Below, piece by piece: positions 8,927-19,631 of a stretch of 64,000 nucleotides of DNA. The stretch is from Lentibacillus populi (GTDB taxonomy: Bacteria; Bacillota; Bacilli; Bacillales; Amphibacillaceae). Position 1 is the first letter of the stretch; each line of letters starts with the position of its first letter. The notes below the pieces were generated by a model that saw nothing but the letters and a program-made list of their open reading frames with translations, was not told the origin of the DNA and made no database searches. The translations under genes and the position numbers were made by a program. Location of the stretch: NCBI GenBank assembly GCA_014642895.1, contig BMJD01000001.1:265716-329715 (forward strand), in the 5' to 3' direction.

Positions 8927-9235
8927 ATGGTGCGCTCCTTTATCACATTATTGTTGTTAGCCGTCTTCTTTTTATCGGGAATGCTTTTAGGAATTGATCG
9001 CGGACAGAATACGGATATTGTTCAGGATGAAGAGGAAATCAAAGATGTGGTAATAACAGATGCAAATGATTCTGCAGAAAATATCCAGGTAGTGCATGAA
9101 ACCGGGATGGATATGGAAGATGCGCCGGTTCATTTCACACAGAAAATGGCATCGTTTTTGGGAGAGGTCATCAAAGGCTTCTATGAAACAGTTGTCATGA
9201 TTTTTTATCAAATTGCCCAAATATTTTTTCATTGA
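8927..9235 (+). CDS. yqxA: YqxA family membrane protein
   Basis: A 102-residue protein with an N-terminal membrane helix (about 4-22), an acidic middle and a hydrophobic C-terminus. Sequence and position directly after spoIIP match B. subtilis yqxA (DUF3679-type). GAAGGAGGAATAACGG gives it a strong ribosome site overlapping the end of spoIIP, so the two are probably co-translated. The function is unknown; a sporulation link is inferred from the operon. Confidence 0.8.
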   Translation: MVRSFITLLLLAVFFLSGMLLGIDRGQNTDIVQDEEEIKDVVITDANDSAENIQVVHETGMDMEDAPVHFTQKMASFLGEVIKGFYETVVMIFYQIAQIFFH

Positions 9236-9250
9236 ATGATGCTTGTGAGA

Positions 9251-9301
9251 TCCCTTTATTTTTCGTATCAGGTTTGCGAAGAGTAAAGGGACCTTTCTTT
9301 T
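9251..9301 (+). terminator. Terminator after yqxA
   Basis: TCCCTTTA (9251-9258) pairs with TAAAGGGA (9284-9291) across a long loop that has its own TTCG/CGAA pairing. CTTTCTTTT follows. It closes the gpr-spoIIP-yqxA cluster. Confidence 0.65.
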
Positions 9302-9351
9302 ACCAAGGGAAAGGATAGGAAAGTATACAATCGGCAGGTAATAAGGAGATT

Positions 9352-9375
9352 GAAATTGGCTGTCACGCCGATTTC
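9352..9375. repeat. Second copy of the short palindromic hairpin
   Basis: GAAATTGGC (9352-9360) pairs with GCCGATTTC (9367-9375), and TTCCAA follows as at 5955-5984. It is nested inside a wider CAGGTAA/TTACCTG inverted repeat (about 9335-9392). It lies between the yqxA terminator and the lepA promoter. Confidence 0.55.
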
Positions 9376-9430
9376 TTCCAATCCGTTACCTGGCTTCTAA
9401 CATCCAGGAAGTCCGTCAGCGTTTTTCTTA

Positions 9431-9459
9431 TTGATTGTCCAACCCGCTATTGCTATAAT
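9431..9459 (+). promoter_or_regulatory. SigA promoter of lepA
   Basis: TTGATT (9431-9436), a 17-bp spacer and a perfect TATAAT (9454-9459), about 60 bases before the lepA ATG. Confidence 0.75.
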
Positions 9460-9520
9460 CAATCCTAGCATTAACGTCATGGATTAAACGGTAAAAAACA
9501 TGTAGGAGTGAACATCACTA

Positions 9521-11329
9521 ATGGCGAAAAAACAAAAAAATGTCCGTAACTTTTCGATCATTGCTCATATCGACCACGGAAAGTCAACGCTTGCGGATCG
9601 AATTTTAGAAAATACCAAAGCTTTAACCCAACGTGAAATGAAAGAGCAATTTCTTGATGCGATGGATTTGGAACGGGAACGTGGCATTACGATTAAGTTA
9701 AATGCCGTACAACTGCACTATCAAAGTAAAAGCGGTGAAGAATTTACCTTTCATCTGATTGATACACCCGGCCATGTCGATTTTACATATGAAGTATCAA
9801 GAAGCCTTGCAGCGTGCGAAGGGGCAATACTTGTCGTCGATGCAGCGCAGGGGATTGAAGCACAGACGCTTGCCAATGTCTATCTCGCACTTGACAATGA
9901 ACTGGAAATTATCCCGGTCATTAATAAAATAGATTTGCCTAGCGCAGATCCTGAACGTGTCACGAAGGAACTGGAGGATGTCATCGGGATTGATGGTGAT
10001 GATGTGATTTTAGCATCGGCAAAGGCTGGTATAGGCATAGATGAAATTCTTGAACGAGTTGTTGAGGCTATCCCAGCTCCTGGGGGAGATATTGATGCAC
10101 CATTAAAAGCTTTGATATTTGACTCATTATATGATCCGTATCGTGGTGTAATTGCTTATGTTTGCGTAAAAGAGGGAACAGTTAAAGTTGGCGATAAAAT
10201 TAAGATGATGGCAACCGGAAAGGAATTTGAAGTAAACGAGGTTGGTGTATTTACCCCAAAACCGGATGCAAAAGAAGCATTAACGGTCGGTGATGTTGGG
10301 TATTTAACAGCATCCATTAAGCAGGTTGGCGATTCAAGAGTGGGGGATACGATCACACTTGCTAATAATCCGGCTGATACGCCGTTGCCTGGTTACCGTA
10401 AATTAAATCCGATGGTCTTCTGTGGACTGTATCCGGTTGATTCGAATAACTATAACGATTTACGAGAGGCACTTGAGCGATTGGAATTAAATGATTCGTC
10501 ATTGCAGTACGAATCGGAAACATCGCAGGCGCTGGGATTCGGGTTTCGCTGCGGATTTTTAGGGATGTTGCATATGGAAATCATCCAGGAAAGAATTGAA
10601 CGGGAATTTAACATTGACCTTATTACAACTGCGCCAAGTGTTATCTATGAAGTGGAACAAACAAATGATGAAACAATTAAAATTGACAATCCATCGCTTA
10701 TGCCGGATCCACAGCAAATTACGGAAATTCGTGAACCGTTTGTCAAAGCAACTATCATGGTGCCAAATGATTATGTCGGAACTGTAATGGAAATATGCCA
10801 GAAGAAACGCGGCCAATTTGTTGATATGGAATATTTGGATCAATCCCGAGTAAATGTTGTTTACCATATTCCGTTATCGGAGATTGTTTATGATTTCTTT
10901 GATCAATTAAAATCCCAGACAAAGGGCTATGCGTCGTTTGATTATGAGCTGATCGGCTATCAGAATTCAAACCTTGTAAAAATGGATATTTTATTGAATG
11001 GTGAGACAATTGATGCGCTTTCGTTCATTGTGCATCGTGATTTCGCTTATGACCGGGGAAAACAAATTGTTGAAAAGCTGAAGGAACTAATTCCAAGACA
11101 GCAATTTGAAGTTCCGGTACAGGCCGCTATCGGGAATAAAATTATTGCCCGCTCCACTATCAAGGCGATGCGGAAAAACGTATTGTCAAAATGCTATGGT
11201 GGCGATATTTCCCGAAAACGGAAACTTTTGGAGAAGCAAAAAGAAGGAAAGAAACGGATGAAAATGGTAGGATCGGTCGAGGTTCCGCAAGAGGCATTTA
11301 TGGCTGTATTGCAAATGGATGACGATTAA
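9521..11329 (+). CDS. lepA: Elongation factor 4 (LepA)
   Basis: Ribosome-associated GTPase related to EF-G, implicated in back-translocation and 30S biogenesis. The 602-residue protein has G1 (AHIDHGKST, about 15-23), G3 (DTPGH, about 82) and G4 (NKID, about 135). EF-G-like domains II, III and V follow, then the LepA-specific C-terminal domain with the basic [17 protein letters not shown] stretch. The ATG follows TAGGAGTG. It has its own promoter, and a weak terminator separates it from hemW. Confidence 0.97.
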   Translation: MAKKQKNVRNFSIIAHIDHGKSTLADRILENTKALTQREMKEQFLDAMDLERERGITIKLNAVQLHYQSKSGEEFTFHLIDTPGHVDFTYEVSRSLAACEGAILVVDAAQGIEAQTLANVYLALDNELEIIPVINKIDLPSADPERVTKELEDVIGIDGDDVILASAKAGIGIDEILERVVEAIPAPGGDIDAPLKALIFDSLYDPYRGVIAYVCVKEGTVKVGDKIKMMATGKEFEVNEVGVFTPKPDAKEALTVGDVGYLTASIKQVGDSRVGDTITLANNPADTPLPGYRKLNPMVFCGLYPVDSNNYNDLREALERLELNDSSLQYESETSQALGFGFRCGFLGMLHMEIIQERIEREFNIDLITTAPSVIYEVEQTNDETIKIDNPSLMPDPQQITEIREPFVKATIMVPNDYVGTVMEICQKKRGQFVDMEYLDQSRVNVVYHIPLSEIVYDFFDQLKSQTKGYASFDYELIGYQNSNLVKMDILLNGETIDALSFIVHRDFAYDRGKQIVEKLKELIPRQQFEVPVQAAIGNKIIARSTIKAMRKNVLSKCYGGDISRKRKLLEKQKEGKKRMKMVGSVEVPQEAFMAVLQMDDD

Positions 11330-11345
11330 CAATTGAAAAATAGAG

Positions 11346-11388
11346 AGGGAAAACTCCGACTTTGCCGGAAGTTTCACCCTTTTCTTTT
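11346..11388 (+). terminator. Weak terminator between lepA and hemW
   Basis: GGGAAAACTCCG and CGGAAGTTTCACCC form an imperfect stem followed by TTTTCTTTT. hemW starts 20 bases later, so readthrough is likely. Confidence 0.5.
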
Positions 11389-11407
11389 GGGGAAGGAGTG
11401 AATAAAC

Positions 11408-12565
11408 GTGATACAATCCGTCTATATCCATATCCCGTTCTGTCAGCAAATCTGTCATTACTGCGATTTTACGAAGTTTTTTTATAATGAGAAACAAGCA
11501 GACCAATATATCGAGGCGCTGATCAATGAAATAAATACCCATGTTCAGGGAAAACATAATCAGGTAAAAACCATTTTTATTGGCGGGGGTACACCGACTG
11601 CATTAAACCTGAAACAGCTACAAGCACTGCTTGCATTCATAAATGAAAAGTTTGACGTCCCGAGTTGTGAAGAATTTACGATTGAGGCGAACCCTGGAGA
11701 TTTTGAGACAGAAAAGATCAAACTGTTGAAGAATTTCGGGGTCAATCGGATGTCCCTTGGAGTCCAGGTTTTTGATGACCACATGCTTCAGGAAATCGGC
11801 CGTTTGCATCAAGTAAAAGATGTTTATCAAACCATTGATCAGCTTCATCAGCAGGGGTATACAAACATTAGTATTGATTTAATTTATGCCTTACCAAATC
11901 AAACACTGGAGGATTTCCGTAACACGCTGGATGAGGCAGTCCAGTTCCAGCTGCCGCATTACTCAACATACGCCCTGCAAATAGAGCCGAAAACAGTCTT
12001 TTATCAACGGTACCATAAAGGGAAATTACACCGTCCTCCCCAGGAAACGGAAGTCCAGATGTATGAATTGCTGCGCGAAACAATGCGAACGAATGGTGTT
12101 ATTCAATATGAAATTAGTAATTTTGCCAAGCCTGGCTATGAAAGTAAACATAATTTAACGTATTGGAACAATGATTACTATTATGGGTTTGGAGCTGGTG
12201 CGCATGGCTATTTACCGGGAAAAAGGACAGGCAATATCAGACCGCTTCCCCACTATGTAAAACAAGCAAAGAAGGACGGGAACCCTGTTTTAAATACGGA
12301 ACAAATCGGTCTCCAAGAACAGATTGAAGAAGAAATGTTCCTTGGATTACGGAAGCTTGCCGGAGTTTCGAAAACTGCCTTTGCTAATAAGTTCGGCTTT
12401 CCCATGGATGCATTATACCAGTCTGAAATTGCTTTGCTGCAGCAAAAGGGCTGGCTTCAAGATAATGGCGATGTAATCCATTTAACCGAACAAGGATTGC
12501 TATTTGGGAACGAGGTTTTTGCGCAATTTTTATTAGAAGATGATGAATTAAGTCATCTTCGTTGA
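11408..12565 (+). CDS. hemW: HemW, radical SAM heme chaperone
   Basis: Radical SAM protein that binds heme and is thought to deliver it to respiratory proteins; often annotated as HemN-like coproporphyrinogen oxidase. The iron-sulfur motif is C12-x3-C16-x2-C19 (FCQQICHYC). The SAM-binding GGGTPT and the HemN C-terminal region follow. At 385 residues it has the shorter HemW length rather than that of true HemN. The GTG start follows GGAAGGAG. Its TGA stop overlaps the TTGACA box of the hrcA promoter. Confidence 0.88.
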   Translation: MIQSVYIHIPFCQQICHYCDFTKFFYNEKQADQYIEALINEINTHVQGKHNQVKTIFIGGGTPTALNLKQLQALLAFINEKFDVPSCEEFTIEANPGDFETEKIKLLKNFGVNRMSLGVQVFDDHMLQEIGRLHQVKDVYQTIDQLHQQGYTNISIDLIYALPNQTLEDFRNTLDEAVQFQLPHYSTYALQIEPKTVFYQRYHKGKLHRPPQETEVQMYELLRETMRTNGVIQYEISNFAKPGYESKHNLTYWNNDYYYGFGAGAHGYLPGKRTGNIRPLPHYVKQAKKDGNPVLNTEQIGLQEQIEEEMFLGLRKLAGVSKTAFANKFGFPMDALYQSEIALLQQKGWLQDNGDVIHLTEQGLLFGNEVFAQFLLEDDELSHLR

Positions 12566-12590
12566 CAAAAAAAAGGGGATTTGATAATTT
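12562..12590 (+). promoter_or_regulatory. SigA promoter of the hrcA operon
   Basis: Perfect TTGACA (12562-12567), a 17-bp spacer and TAATTT (12585-12590). The -35 shares bases with the hemW stop codon. The CIRCE operator lies just downstream, over the expected start site. Confidence 0.8.
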
Positions 12591-12600
12591 ATTAATAGAA

Positions 12601-12627
12601 TTAGCACTCGCAAGTGGAGAGTGCTAA
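12601..12627. promoter_or_regulatory. CIRCE operator
   Basis: Perfect inverted repeat TTAGCACTC-N9-GAGTGCTAA, the HrcA-binding CIRCE element of class I heat-shock genes. It sits immediately after the hrcA promoter and before the hrcA ribosome site, so HrcA represses its own operon. Confidence 0.97.
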
Positions 12628-12641
12628 CAGAGGTGATCATC

Positions 12642-13673
12642 ATGTTAACAGAAAGACAGATATTGATTCTGCAAGTCATTATTGATGATTTCATCCAGAC
12701 AGCGCAGCCAGTTGGATCACGTGCAATTTCCAAAAAAGCAGATATCCCCTACAGTTCGGCTACAATTCGCAATGTAATGGCCGATCTTGAGGAGATGGGG
12801 TTTTTGGAAAAAACACATTCATCTTCTGGTCGGGTACCTTCCGAAAAAGGGTATCGTTTTTATGTCGATCATTTGTTATCACCACAAATAACACAGGAAG
12901 ATGTGAATTTGATCAGGCATGTTATTCATGACGGCTTCTTCGAGTTTGAACAAATTGTCCAAAAGTCTGCAGAAGTACTTTCTGATTTGACGAATTATAC
13001 GTCAATTATTTTAGGTCCCGAAATATTTGAAACTAAACTAAAGCAAATTCAAATTGTAACCTTGACACCGCAAACAGCCGTGGCCATTTTGATCACGAAC
13101 ACCGGTCATGTAGAACATCGGTCGTTTTCTATACCGAAAGAAATTGATCCGGCCGATTTAGAGAAAATGGTCAATATCTTAAATGACCGGCTTTATGGTG
13201 TACCCATCGTCCGTCTGTCCGAAAAATTGAATAGCGAAGTAATGGAACTTCTCAAGGTGTATGTAAATGACTTTGAGAAATCGTATGATTATGTGAAAGC
13301 TGCTTTTTTTAATGAACACCCAGTGAAGTTGTATATTGGCGGCAAGACAAATATGTTATTGCAGCCCGAATTTAAGGACATAGAAAAAGTGCGCTCGTTT
13401 TATACGATGATAGAAAAAGAAGAAGAAATCGCGAATCTCTTGAAAGCAAAAACAGACGGGATTAAAGTTTCAATTGGCCATGAAAACAAGGTGGAGGCAA
13501 TTAAAGATCTAAGTTTAATTACCGCAACGTACCATCTAAGTGACGAACAAATGGGTACCATTGCGCTTATTGGACCTACAAGAATGGAATACAAAAAAGT
13601 AATTACCTTATTAAATGCTTTATCAAATGAAATGACAGAAGCATTATATCTATGGTATAAAAACAATGATTAA
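12642..13673 (+). CDS. hrcA: Heat-inducible repressor HrcA
   Basis: Winged-helix repressor that binds CIRCE and depends on GroEL for activity. The 343-residue protein has the N-terminal HTH (PVGSRAISKKADIPYSSATIR), followed by the GAF-like HrcA domain. The ATG at 12642 was chosen because GAGGTGAT lies at the correct distance; the open frame can be extended to a GTG at 12621, but that lies inside CIRCE. It heads hrcA-grpE-dnaK-dnaJ-prmA-rsmE-mtaB, as in B. subtilis. Confidence 0.97.
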   Translation: MLTERQILILQVIIDDFIQTAQPVGSRAISKKADIPYSSATIRNVMADLEEMGFLEKTHSSSGRVPSEKGYRFYVDHLLSPQITQEDVNLIRHVIHDGFFEFEQIVQKSAEVLSDLTNYTSIILGPEIFETKLKQIQIVTLTPQTAVAILITNTGHVEHRSFSIPKEIDPADLEKMVNILNDRLYGVPIVRLSEKLNSEVMELLKVYVNDFEKSYDYVKAAFFNEHPVKLYIGGKTNMLLQPEFKDIEKVRSFYTMIEKEEEIANLLKAKTDGIKVSIGHENKVEAIKDLSLITATYHLSDEQMGTIALIGPTRMEYKKVITLLNALSNEMTEALYLWYKNND

Positions 13674-13769
13674 AACGTTAGCGTTAACCTTGTTTAATTG
13701 TCTTTTTTATTTTAATTACGATTCTTTTCATGGTATAGTCTTACGTGGTTATTGAAGGAGGAGGTGGCT

Positions 13770-14354
13770 ATGGTGGCTGAACAAAACAAAGAAACGGCTA
13801 ATACAGAAAAAATGGAAGAAACTGAATCTGAAATTGAAGTATTGGATGAAGAAAAAGACGAAGAAGAACAACTGTTGGACTCTGATGAAAGCATCATGGA
13901 ATCCTTGAAAGAGGAAATTGAACGTTTGAAACAGGAAAAAGAAGACATGTATCAAAAGTTGTTGCGCAATCAAGCAGAGTTTGAGAATTTTAAAAAACGT
14001 TCCCAAAAAGAAAAAGAGAAGGAACGCAAATATAAGTCACAGGACTTGGTGAATGAATTATTACCTGCGCTGGATAACTTTGAGCGTGCCCTGAGTCAGG
14101 AAGTCACTGAAGCAAATAAAAGCTTTGTTGAAGGGATTACAATGGTGTATAACCAGTTAAAGGATGCACTGAAAAGTCAAGGGGTAGAAGAAATAGAAGC
14201 AACAGGAAAACCGTTCGATCCCAACCTTCATCATGCAGTAATGCAAATAGAAGATTCAGAACTGGACTCAAATAGTGTTACAGAAGAATTGCAAAAAGGA
14301 TATATGCTGAAAGATCGGGTTATTCGACCTGCAATGGTTAAAGTAAATAAATAA
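13770..14354 (+). CDS. grpE: GrpE nucleotide exchange factor
   Basis: Exchange factor that releases ADP from DnaK. The 194-residue protein has an acidic, disordered N-terminus (about 1-45), a long helix (about 45-100) that dimerises, and the C-terminal beta domain with KGYMLKDRVIRPAMVKV. The ATG at 13770 follows AAGGAGGAGG; a TTG at 13752 is in frame but overlaps that ribosome site. A TATAGT box at 13734-13739 has only a weak -35, so an extra promoter is possible but unproven. Confidence 0.95.
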   Translation: MVAEQNKETANTEKMEETESEIEVLDEEKDEEEQLLDSDESIMESLKEEIERLKQEKEDMYQKLLRNQAEFENFKKRSQKEKEKERKYKSQDLVNELLPALDNFERALSQEVTEANKSFVEGITMVYNQLKDALKSQGVEEIEATGKPFDPNLHHAVMQIEDSELDSNSVTEELQKGYMLKDRVIRPAMVKVNK

Positions 14355-14369
14355 TTGGATAGGCAGTAA

Positions 14370-16217
<1,848 letters not shown>

Positions 16218-16291
16218 CGGTAATAGCGATGTGGAAGTTTGATTTACCAGGTTATGGTTCAATGTTGAACAACCAGCATCCTTTAGGCTCA

Positions 16292-16328
16292 AGTCAAAGT
16301 CAGGATCCCCTTGGCTTTGGCTTTTTCC
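16292..16328 (+). terminator. Terminator or attenuator between dnaK and dnaJ
   Basis: AGTCAAAGTCAGG pairs with CCTTGGCTTTGGCT through about 12 base pairs including G-T wobbles, followed by TTTTT. It probably lowers transcription into dnaJ relative to dnaK. Confidence 0.7.
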
Positions 16329-16330
16329 AT

Positions 16331-16360
16331 TTGCTATTGATGTGTTTTTGATGGTAAGAT
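16331..16360 (+). promoter_or_regulatory. Possible internal promoter for dnaJ
   Basis: TTGCTA (16331-16336) and TAAGAT (16355-16360) are 18 bp apart, immediately after the dnaK terminator and 40 bases before dnaJ. This would restore transcription of dnaJ and later genes. Confidence 0.35.
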
Positions 16361-16400
16361 AAAAGTTATGCAAGTAGTGTATCGGGAGAGTGATTATCAA

Positions 16401-17528
16401 GTGAGCAAGCGTGATTATTATGATGTACTCGGCGTAGGAAAAGATGCTTCAAAAGAAGAAATTAAAAAATCCTATCGAAAATTAGCTAGAAAATATCACC
16501 CTGATGTGAACAAAGAAGAGGGTGCTGCTGATAAATTTAAGGAAGCAAAGGAAGCGTACGAAGTTTTAAGCGACGATCAAAAGCGTGCCCAATATGATCA
16601 ATTTGGTCATGCCGGTGCGCAAGGACAAGGTTTCGGCGGTTTCGGCGGCGGTGCACAGGATTTTGGCGGATTTGGCGATATTTTCGATATGTTCTTTGGT
16701 GGCGGCGGACGCAGGCGTGACCCGAATGCACCACAACAAGGAGCAGATTTACAATATACGATCGTTCTTGATTTCGAGGAAGCAATTTTTGGGAAAGAAA
16801 CAGACATTAGTATTCCTAAAGAGGAAACCTGTGGTACGTGTCACGGATCGGGTGCAAAACCAGGTACAAAAGCAAAGACATGTTCACATTGTAATGGATC
16901 AGGGCAATTAAACACGGAACAAAATACACCGTTTGGTAAAGTTGTTAACCGCCGGGTCTGCCATTACTGTAATGGGACGGGGAAAATTATACCTGAGAAA
17001 TGCAATACTTGCGGCGGTACTGGTAAGGTTAAAAAACATAAAAAGATTCATATCTCCATTCCGGCCGGCATTGATGAAGGGCAGCAGATTCGGGTTTCCG
17101 GCAAGGGTGAACCAGGTGTAAATGGTGGACCGGCGGGGGATCTGTACGTTGTTGTTCAAGTGAAGCCTCATGAATTTTTTGAACGCGAAGGCGATCATAT
17201 CTATTGCGAAATGCCGATCACATTTACGCAGGCTGCATTGGGGGATGAAATCGAAGTTCCCACTGTCCACGGTAATGTAATGCTAAAAATACCTGCTGGG
17301 ACACAAACAGGTAAAACCTTCCGTCTAAAAGGGAAAGGTGCTCCAAACGTTCGTGGATATGGACATGGCGATCAACATGTAAAAGTGCGCATTGTAACGC
17401 CTGCCAAACTGACAGAACGACAAAAAGAACTACTTCGTGAATTTAATGAAATTGGTGGTAATGAAGCAACGGATGAACAGGAAGGATCTTTTTTTCAGCG
17501 CTTTAAAAAAGCTTTTAAAGGTGATTAA
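16401..17528 (+). CDS. dnaJ: Chaperone DnaJ (Hsp40)
   Basis: Co-chaperone that stimulates the DnaK ATPase. The 375-residue protein has an N-terminal J domain with HPD, then a Gly/Phe-rich linker (about 75-115). Four zinc-binding repeats follow ([32 protein letters not shown]), then the substrate-binding C-terminal domains. The GTG at 16401 gives the usual [12 protein letters not shown] start and the same length as B. subtilis DnaJ; an ATG at 16368 would add 11 residues and lacks a ribosome site. Confidence 0.96.
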   Translation: MSKRDYYDVLGVGKDASKEEIKKSYRKLARKYHPDVNKEEGAADKFKEAKEAYEVLSDDQKRAQYDQFGHAGAQGQGFGGFGGGAQDFGGFGDIFDMFFGGGGRRRDPNAPQQGADLQYTIVLDFEEAIFGKETDISIPKEETCGTCHGSGAKPGTKAKTCSHCNGSGQLNTEQNTPFGKVVNRRVCHYCNGTGKIIPEKCNTCGGTGKVKKHKKIHISIPAGIDEGQQIRVSGKGEPGVNGGPAGDLYVVVQVKPHEFFEREGDHIYCEMPITFTQAALGDEIEVPTVHGNVMLKIPAGTQTGKTFRLKGKGAPNVRGYGHGDQHVKVRIVTPAKLTERQKELLREFNEIGGNEATDEQEGSFFQRFKKAFKGD

Positions 17529-17545
17529 AGGAAGTCTGCGGTTTC

Positions 17546-17587
17546 ATGTACGGTGCTGTGCAACAGCACCGCTTACATAGTTTTTAT
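17546..17587 (+). terminator. Terminator after dnaJ
   Basis: ATGTACGGTGCTG and CAGCACCGCTTACAT form a long stem with a 5-base loop, followed by AGTTTTTAT. It separates dnaJ from prmA, and the family A repeat copy 2 follows. Confidence 0.7.
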
Positions 17588-17649
17588 ATTTGTCTACAGA
17601 ATAATTCAAATTGGTACAAAGGTGTATAGAAGCTAGGATGGCAGGATAT

Positions 17650-17861
17650 GCCACGTCCAGCTCCAGCGCCCAGCGACTAGTGGACTTCCCTCACCTCCGT
17701 ACGATAAGTCAACATCGGTTCGCTTTCCAGCTCACCGTGTTTCCTTTATCTCCTACGGTAGGAATGTTCGGTTAAAACCGCCGCTTTGCGCGGCAACACC
17801 GAACCACCCTGCTTGGCAGGGCGCAGTCCATACGTCGCTAACCGGGCGCTTCCGCTTTTGT
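17650..17861 (-). repeat. Family A modular repeat, copy 2
   Basis: Inverted copy between dnaJ and prmA: GCCACGTCC at the left and CGCTTCCGCTTTTGT at the right when read on the plus strand. It carries the GCCAAGCAGGGTGG, GCGGC hairpin and TAGGAGATAAAGGAAACA modules. It has the short GGTGAGCTGGAAGC block where copies 1, 4 and 5 have the TAGTCGGCC block. Confidence 0.85.
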
Positions 17862-17884
17862 AGCAGGGAAATGGGTGAATTCCA

Positions 17885-18820
17885 TTGAAATGGTCTGAAA
17901 TATGTATTCATACTACCAACGAAGCTGTTGAGCCAATTTCCAACATCCTCCATGAAAGTGGTGCTAGTGGCGTCGTTATTGAAGATCCATTAGATTTAGT
18001 GAGGATAAGGGAAGGTGAATTTGGCGAAATCTATGAGCTGGACCCGAATGAATACCCTGACGAAGGGGTATATATTAAAGCCTATCTGCCAGTGAATAGT
18101 TTCCTGGGGGAAACAGTTGAAGAAATTAAACAGGCAATTAATAATTTAATGATTTATGATGTGGATTTAGGAAGAAATAACGTTACCTTAAGCGAAGTAA
18201 ATGAGGAAGAATGGGAAACGGCCTGGAAAAAATATTATAAGCCTGTCAAAATATCAAAAAAGATTACGATTAAACCGACATGGGAAGACTATCAACCAGT
18301 GTCGAGTGATGAAATAATTATTGAGCTGGATCCTGGTATGGCTTTTGGAACCGGCACACACCCTACTACAGTGCTTGGCATTCAGGCATTGGAACATTAT
18401 ATTAAACAGGGTAATATCGTCCTGGATGTTGGCTGTGGCTCAGGTGTCTTAAGCATTGCTTCTATTTTGCTCGGAGCTGAAAAGGTATTCGCGTATGATT
18501 TGGATGAAATTGCCGTTAAAAGCACAACCCTCAATGCAAGGCAAAACAAACTTGACCAGCAAATTGAGACGAAGCAAAATAATCTGCTGGATCATGTTGA
18601 CAAACAAGCGGATATTATTGTCGCCAATATTTTGGCAGAAATTATTGTCCGGTTTATTCGTGATGCCTGGAACAATCTGAAGCCGGGCGGGATATTTATA
18701 ACATCAGGTATCATTCAGCCAAAAAAACAAATGGTTAAAGATCAATTGCAGGAAAATGGTTTTACTATTTTAGAAATAAATGAAATGGAAGATTGGGTTT
18801 CGATTATAGCGCAAAAATAG
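17885..18820 (+). CDS. prmA: Ribosomal protein L11 methyltransferase PrmA
   Basis: SAM-dependent methyltransferase that modifies ribosomal protein L11. The 311-residue protein has the N-terminal L11-recognition domain, a linker, and the Rossmann domain with LDVGCGSGVLSIA (about 180-192). DPGMAFGTGTHPTT precedes the Rossmann domain. The TTG start at 17885 gives MKWSEICIHTTNEAVEPISN, which matches the start of B. subtilis PrmA; no ATG fits. It normally belongs to the dnaK operon, but here terminator and repeat lie between it and dnaJ. Confidence 0.95.
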   Translation: MKWSEICIHTTNEAVEPISNILHESGASGVVIEDPLDLVRIREGEFGEIYELDPNEYPDEGVYIKAYLPVNSFLGETVEEIKQAINNLMIYDVDLGRNNVTLSEVNEEEWETAWKKYYKPVKISKKITIKPTWEDYQPVSSDEIIIELDPGMAFGTGTHPTTVLGIQALEHYIKQGNIVLDVGCGSGVLSIASILLGAEKVFAYDLDEIAVKSTTLNARQNKLDQQIETKQNNLLDHVDKQADIIVANILAEIIVRFIRDAWNNLKPGGIFITSGIIQPKKQMVKDQLQENGFTILEINEMEDWVSIIAQK

Positions 18821-18872
18821 GTTGTTATAGTTGATCATAACGTAATATTTAGACTGGAAGCAGGTGTTACAT

Positions 18873-19631
18873 GTGCAGCGCTATTTTATTCCTGCAGAAA
18901 ATTGGGCAGCGGATACAGTATCTATTTTTGGTGATGATGTTCATCATATGACGAGAGTGATGCGCTTCAAAGAGGGAGACAAAGTAATATGTAATCGTCC
19001 CGATGGCAAGGCCGCCATTTGTGTGATTCGTACACTTGATCCTGACCATATCTCAGCAGCTATTGTGGAATGGCTTAACGAGACAGTTGAGCTTCCTGTT
19101 AACGTTACGATTGCCCAGGGGCTGCCAAAAGGTGATAAAATTGATTTCGTTTTGCAAAAAGGGACCGAGTTAGGTGCGGCAGGTTTTATTCCTTTTCAAT
19201 CGGAGCGTTCCATTGTTGTCTGGGATAAAAAGAAGACGGAAAAGAAGCTGAATCGTTTTGCTAAGCTTGTTAAAGAGGCAAGCGAACAAAGTCACCGAAA
19301 TAAAATTCCTGTGATCCATCCACTAGTGAATATGGATGGACTGATTCGCGAGAGCAATAATTACAATATGCTGCTCTTTGCCTATGAGGAAGAAGCGAAA
19401 GTAACAGCTTATCAGTCCTTTGCGAAGGCAGTAAAAAGTCTAGGAAGGAATCAGAATGTACTCGTCTGTATTGGTCCGGAAGGCGGTTTTTCAGCGAATG
19501 AGGCGGAAACATTAAAAGCAAATGGTTTTTCTCCGGTTCGCTTAGGTCCGCGCATCTTACGGACAGAAACAGCTTCGTTATATGTTTTAGCAAGTATTTC
19601 CTATCATTTAGAAGAATTGGGGTGTGAATAA
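18873..19631 (+). CDS. rsmE: 16S rRNA m3U1498 methyltransferase RsmE
   Basis: SPOUT-class enzyme that methylates N3 of U1498 in 16S rRNA. The 252-residue protein has an N-terminal PUA-like region (VHHMTRVMRFKEGD) and a C-terminal trefoil knot with IGPEGGFS and LGPRILRTETA. The GTG at 18873 gives MQRYF, the usual start, six bases after AGGTG; an in-frame GTG at 18864 is possible. Its stop overlaps the mtaB ATG (TAATG), so the two are translationally coupled. Confidence 0.93.
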   Translation: MQRYFIPAENWAADTVSIFGDDVHHMTRVMRFKEGDKVICNRPDGKAAICVIRTLDPDHISAAIVEWLNETVELPVNVTIAQGLPKGDKIDFVLQKGTELGAAGFIPFQSERSIVVWDKKKTEKKLNRFAKLVKEASEQSHRNKIPVIHPLVNMDGLIRESNNYNMLLFAYEEEAKVTAYQSFAKAVKSLGRNQNVLVCIGPEGGFSANEAETLKANGFSPVRLGPRILRTETASLYVLASISYHLEELGCE

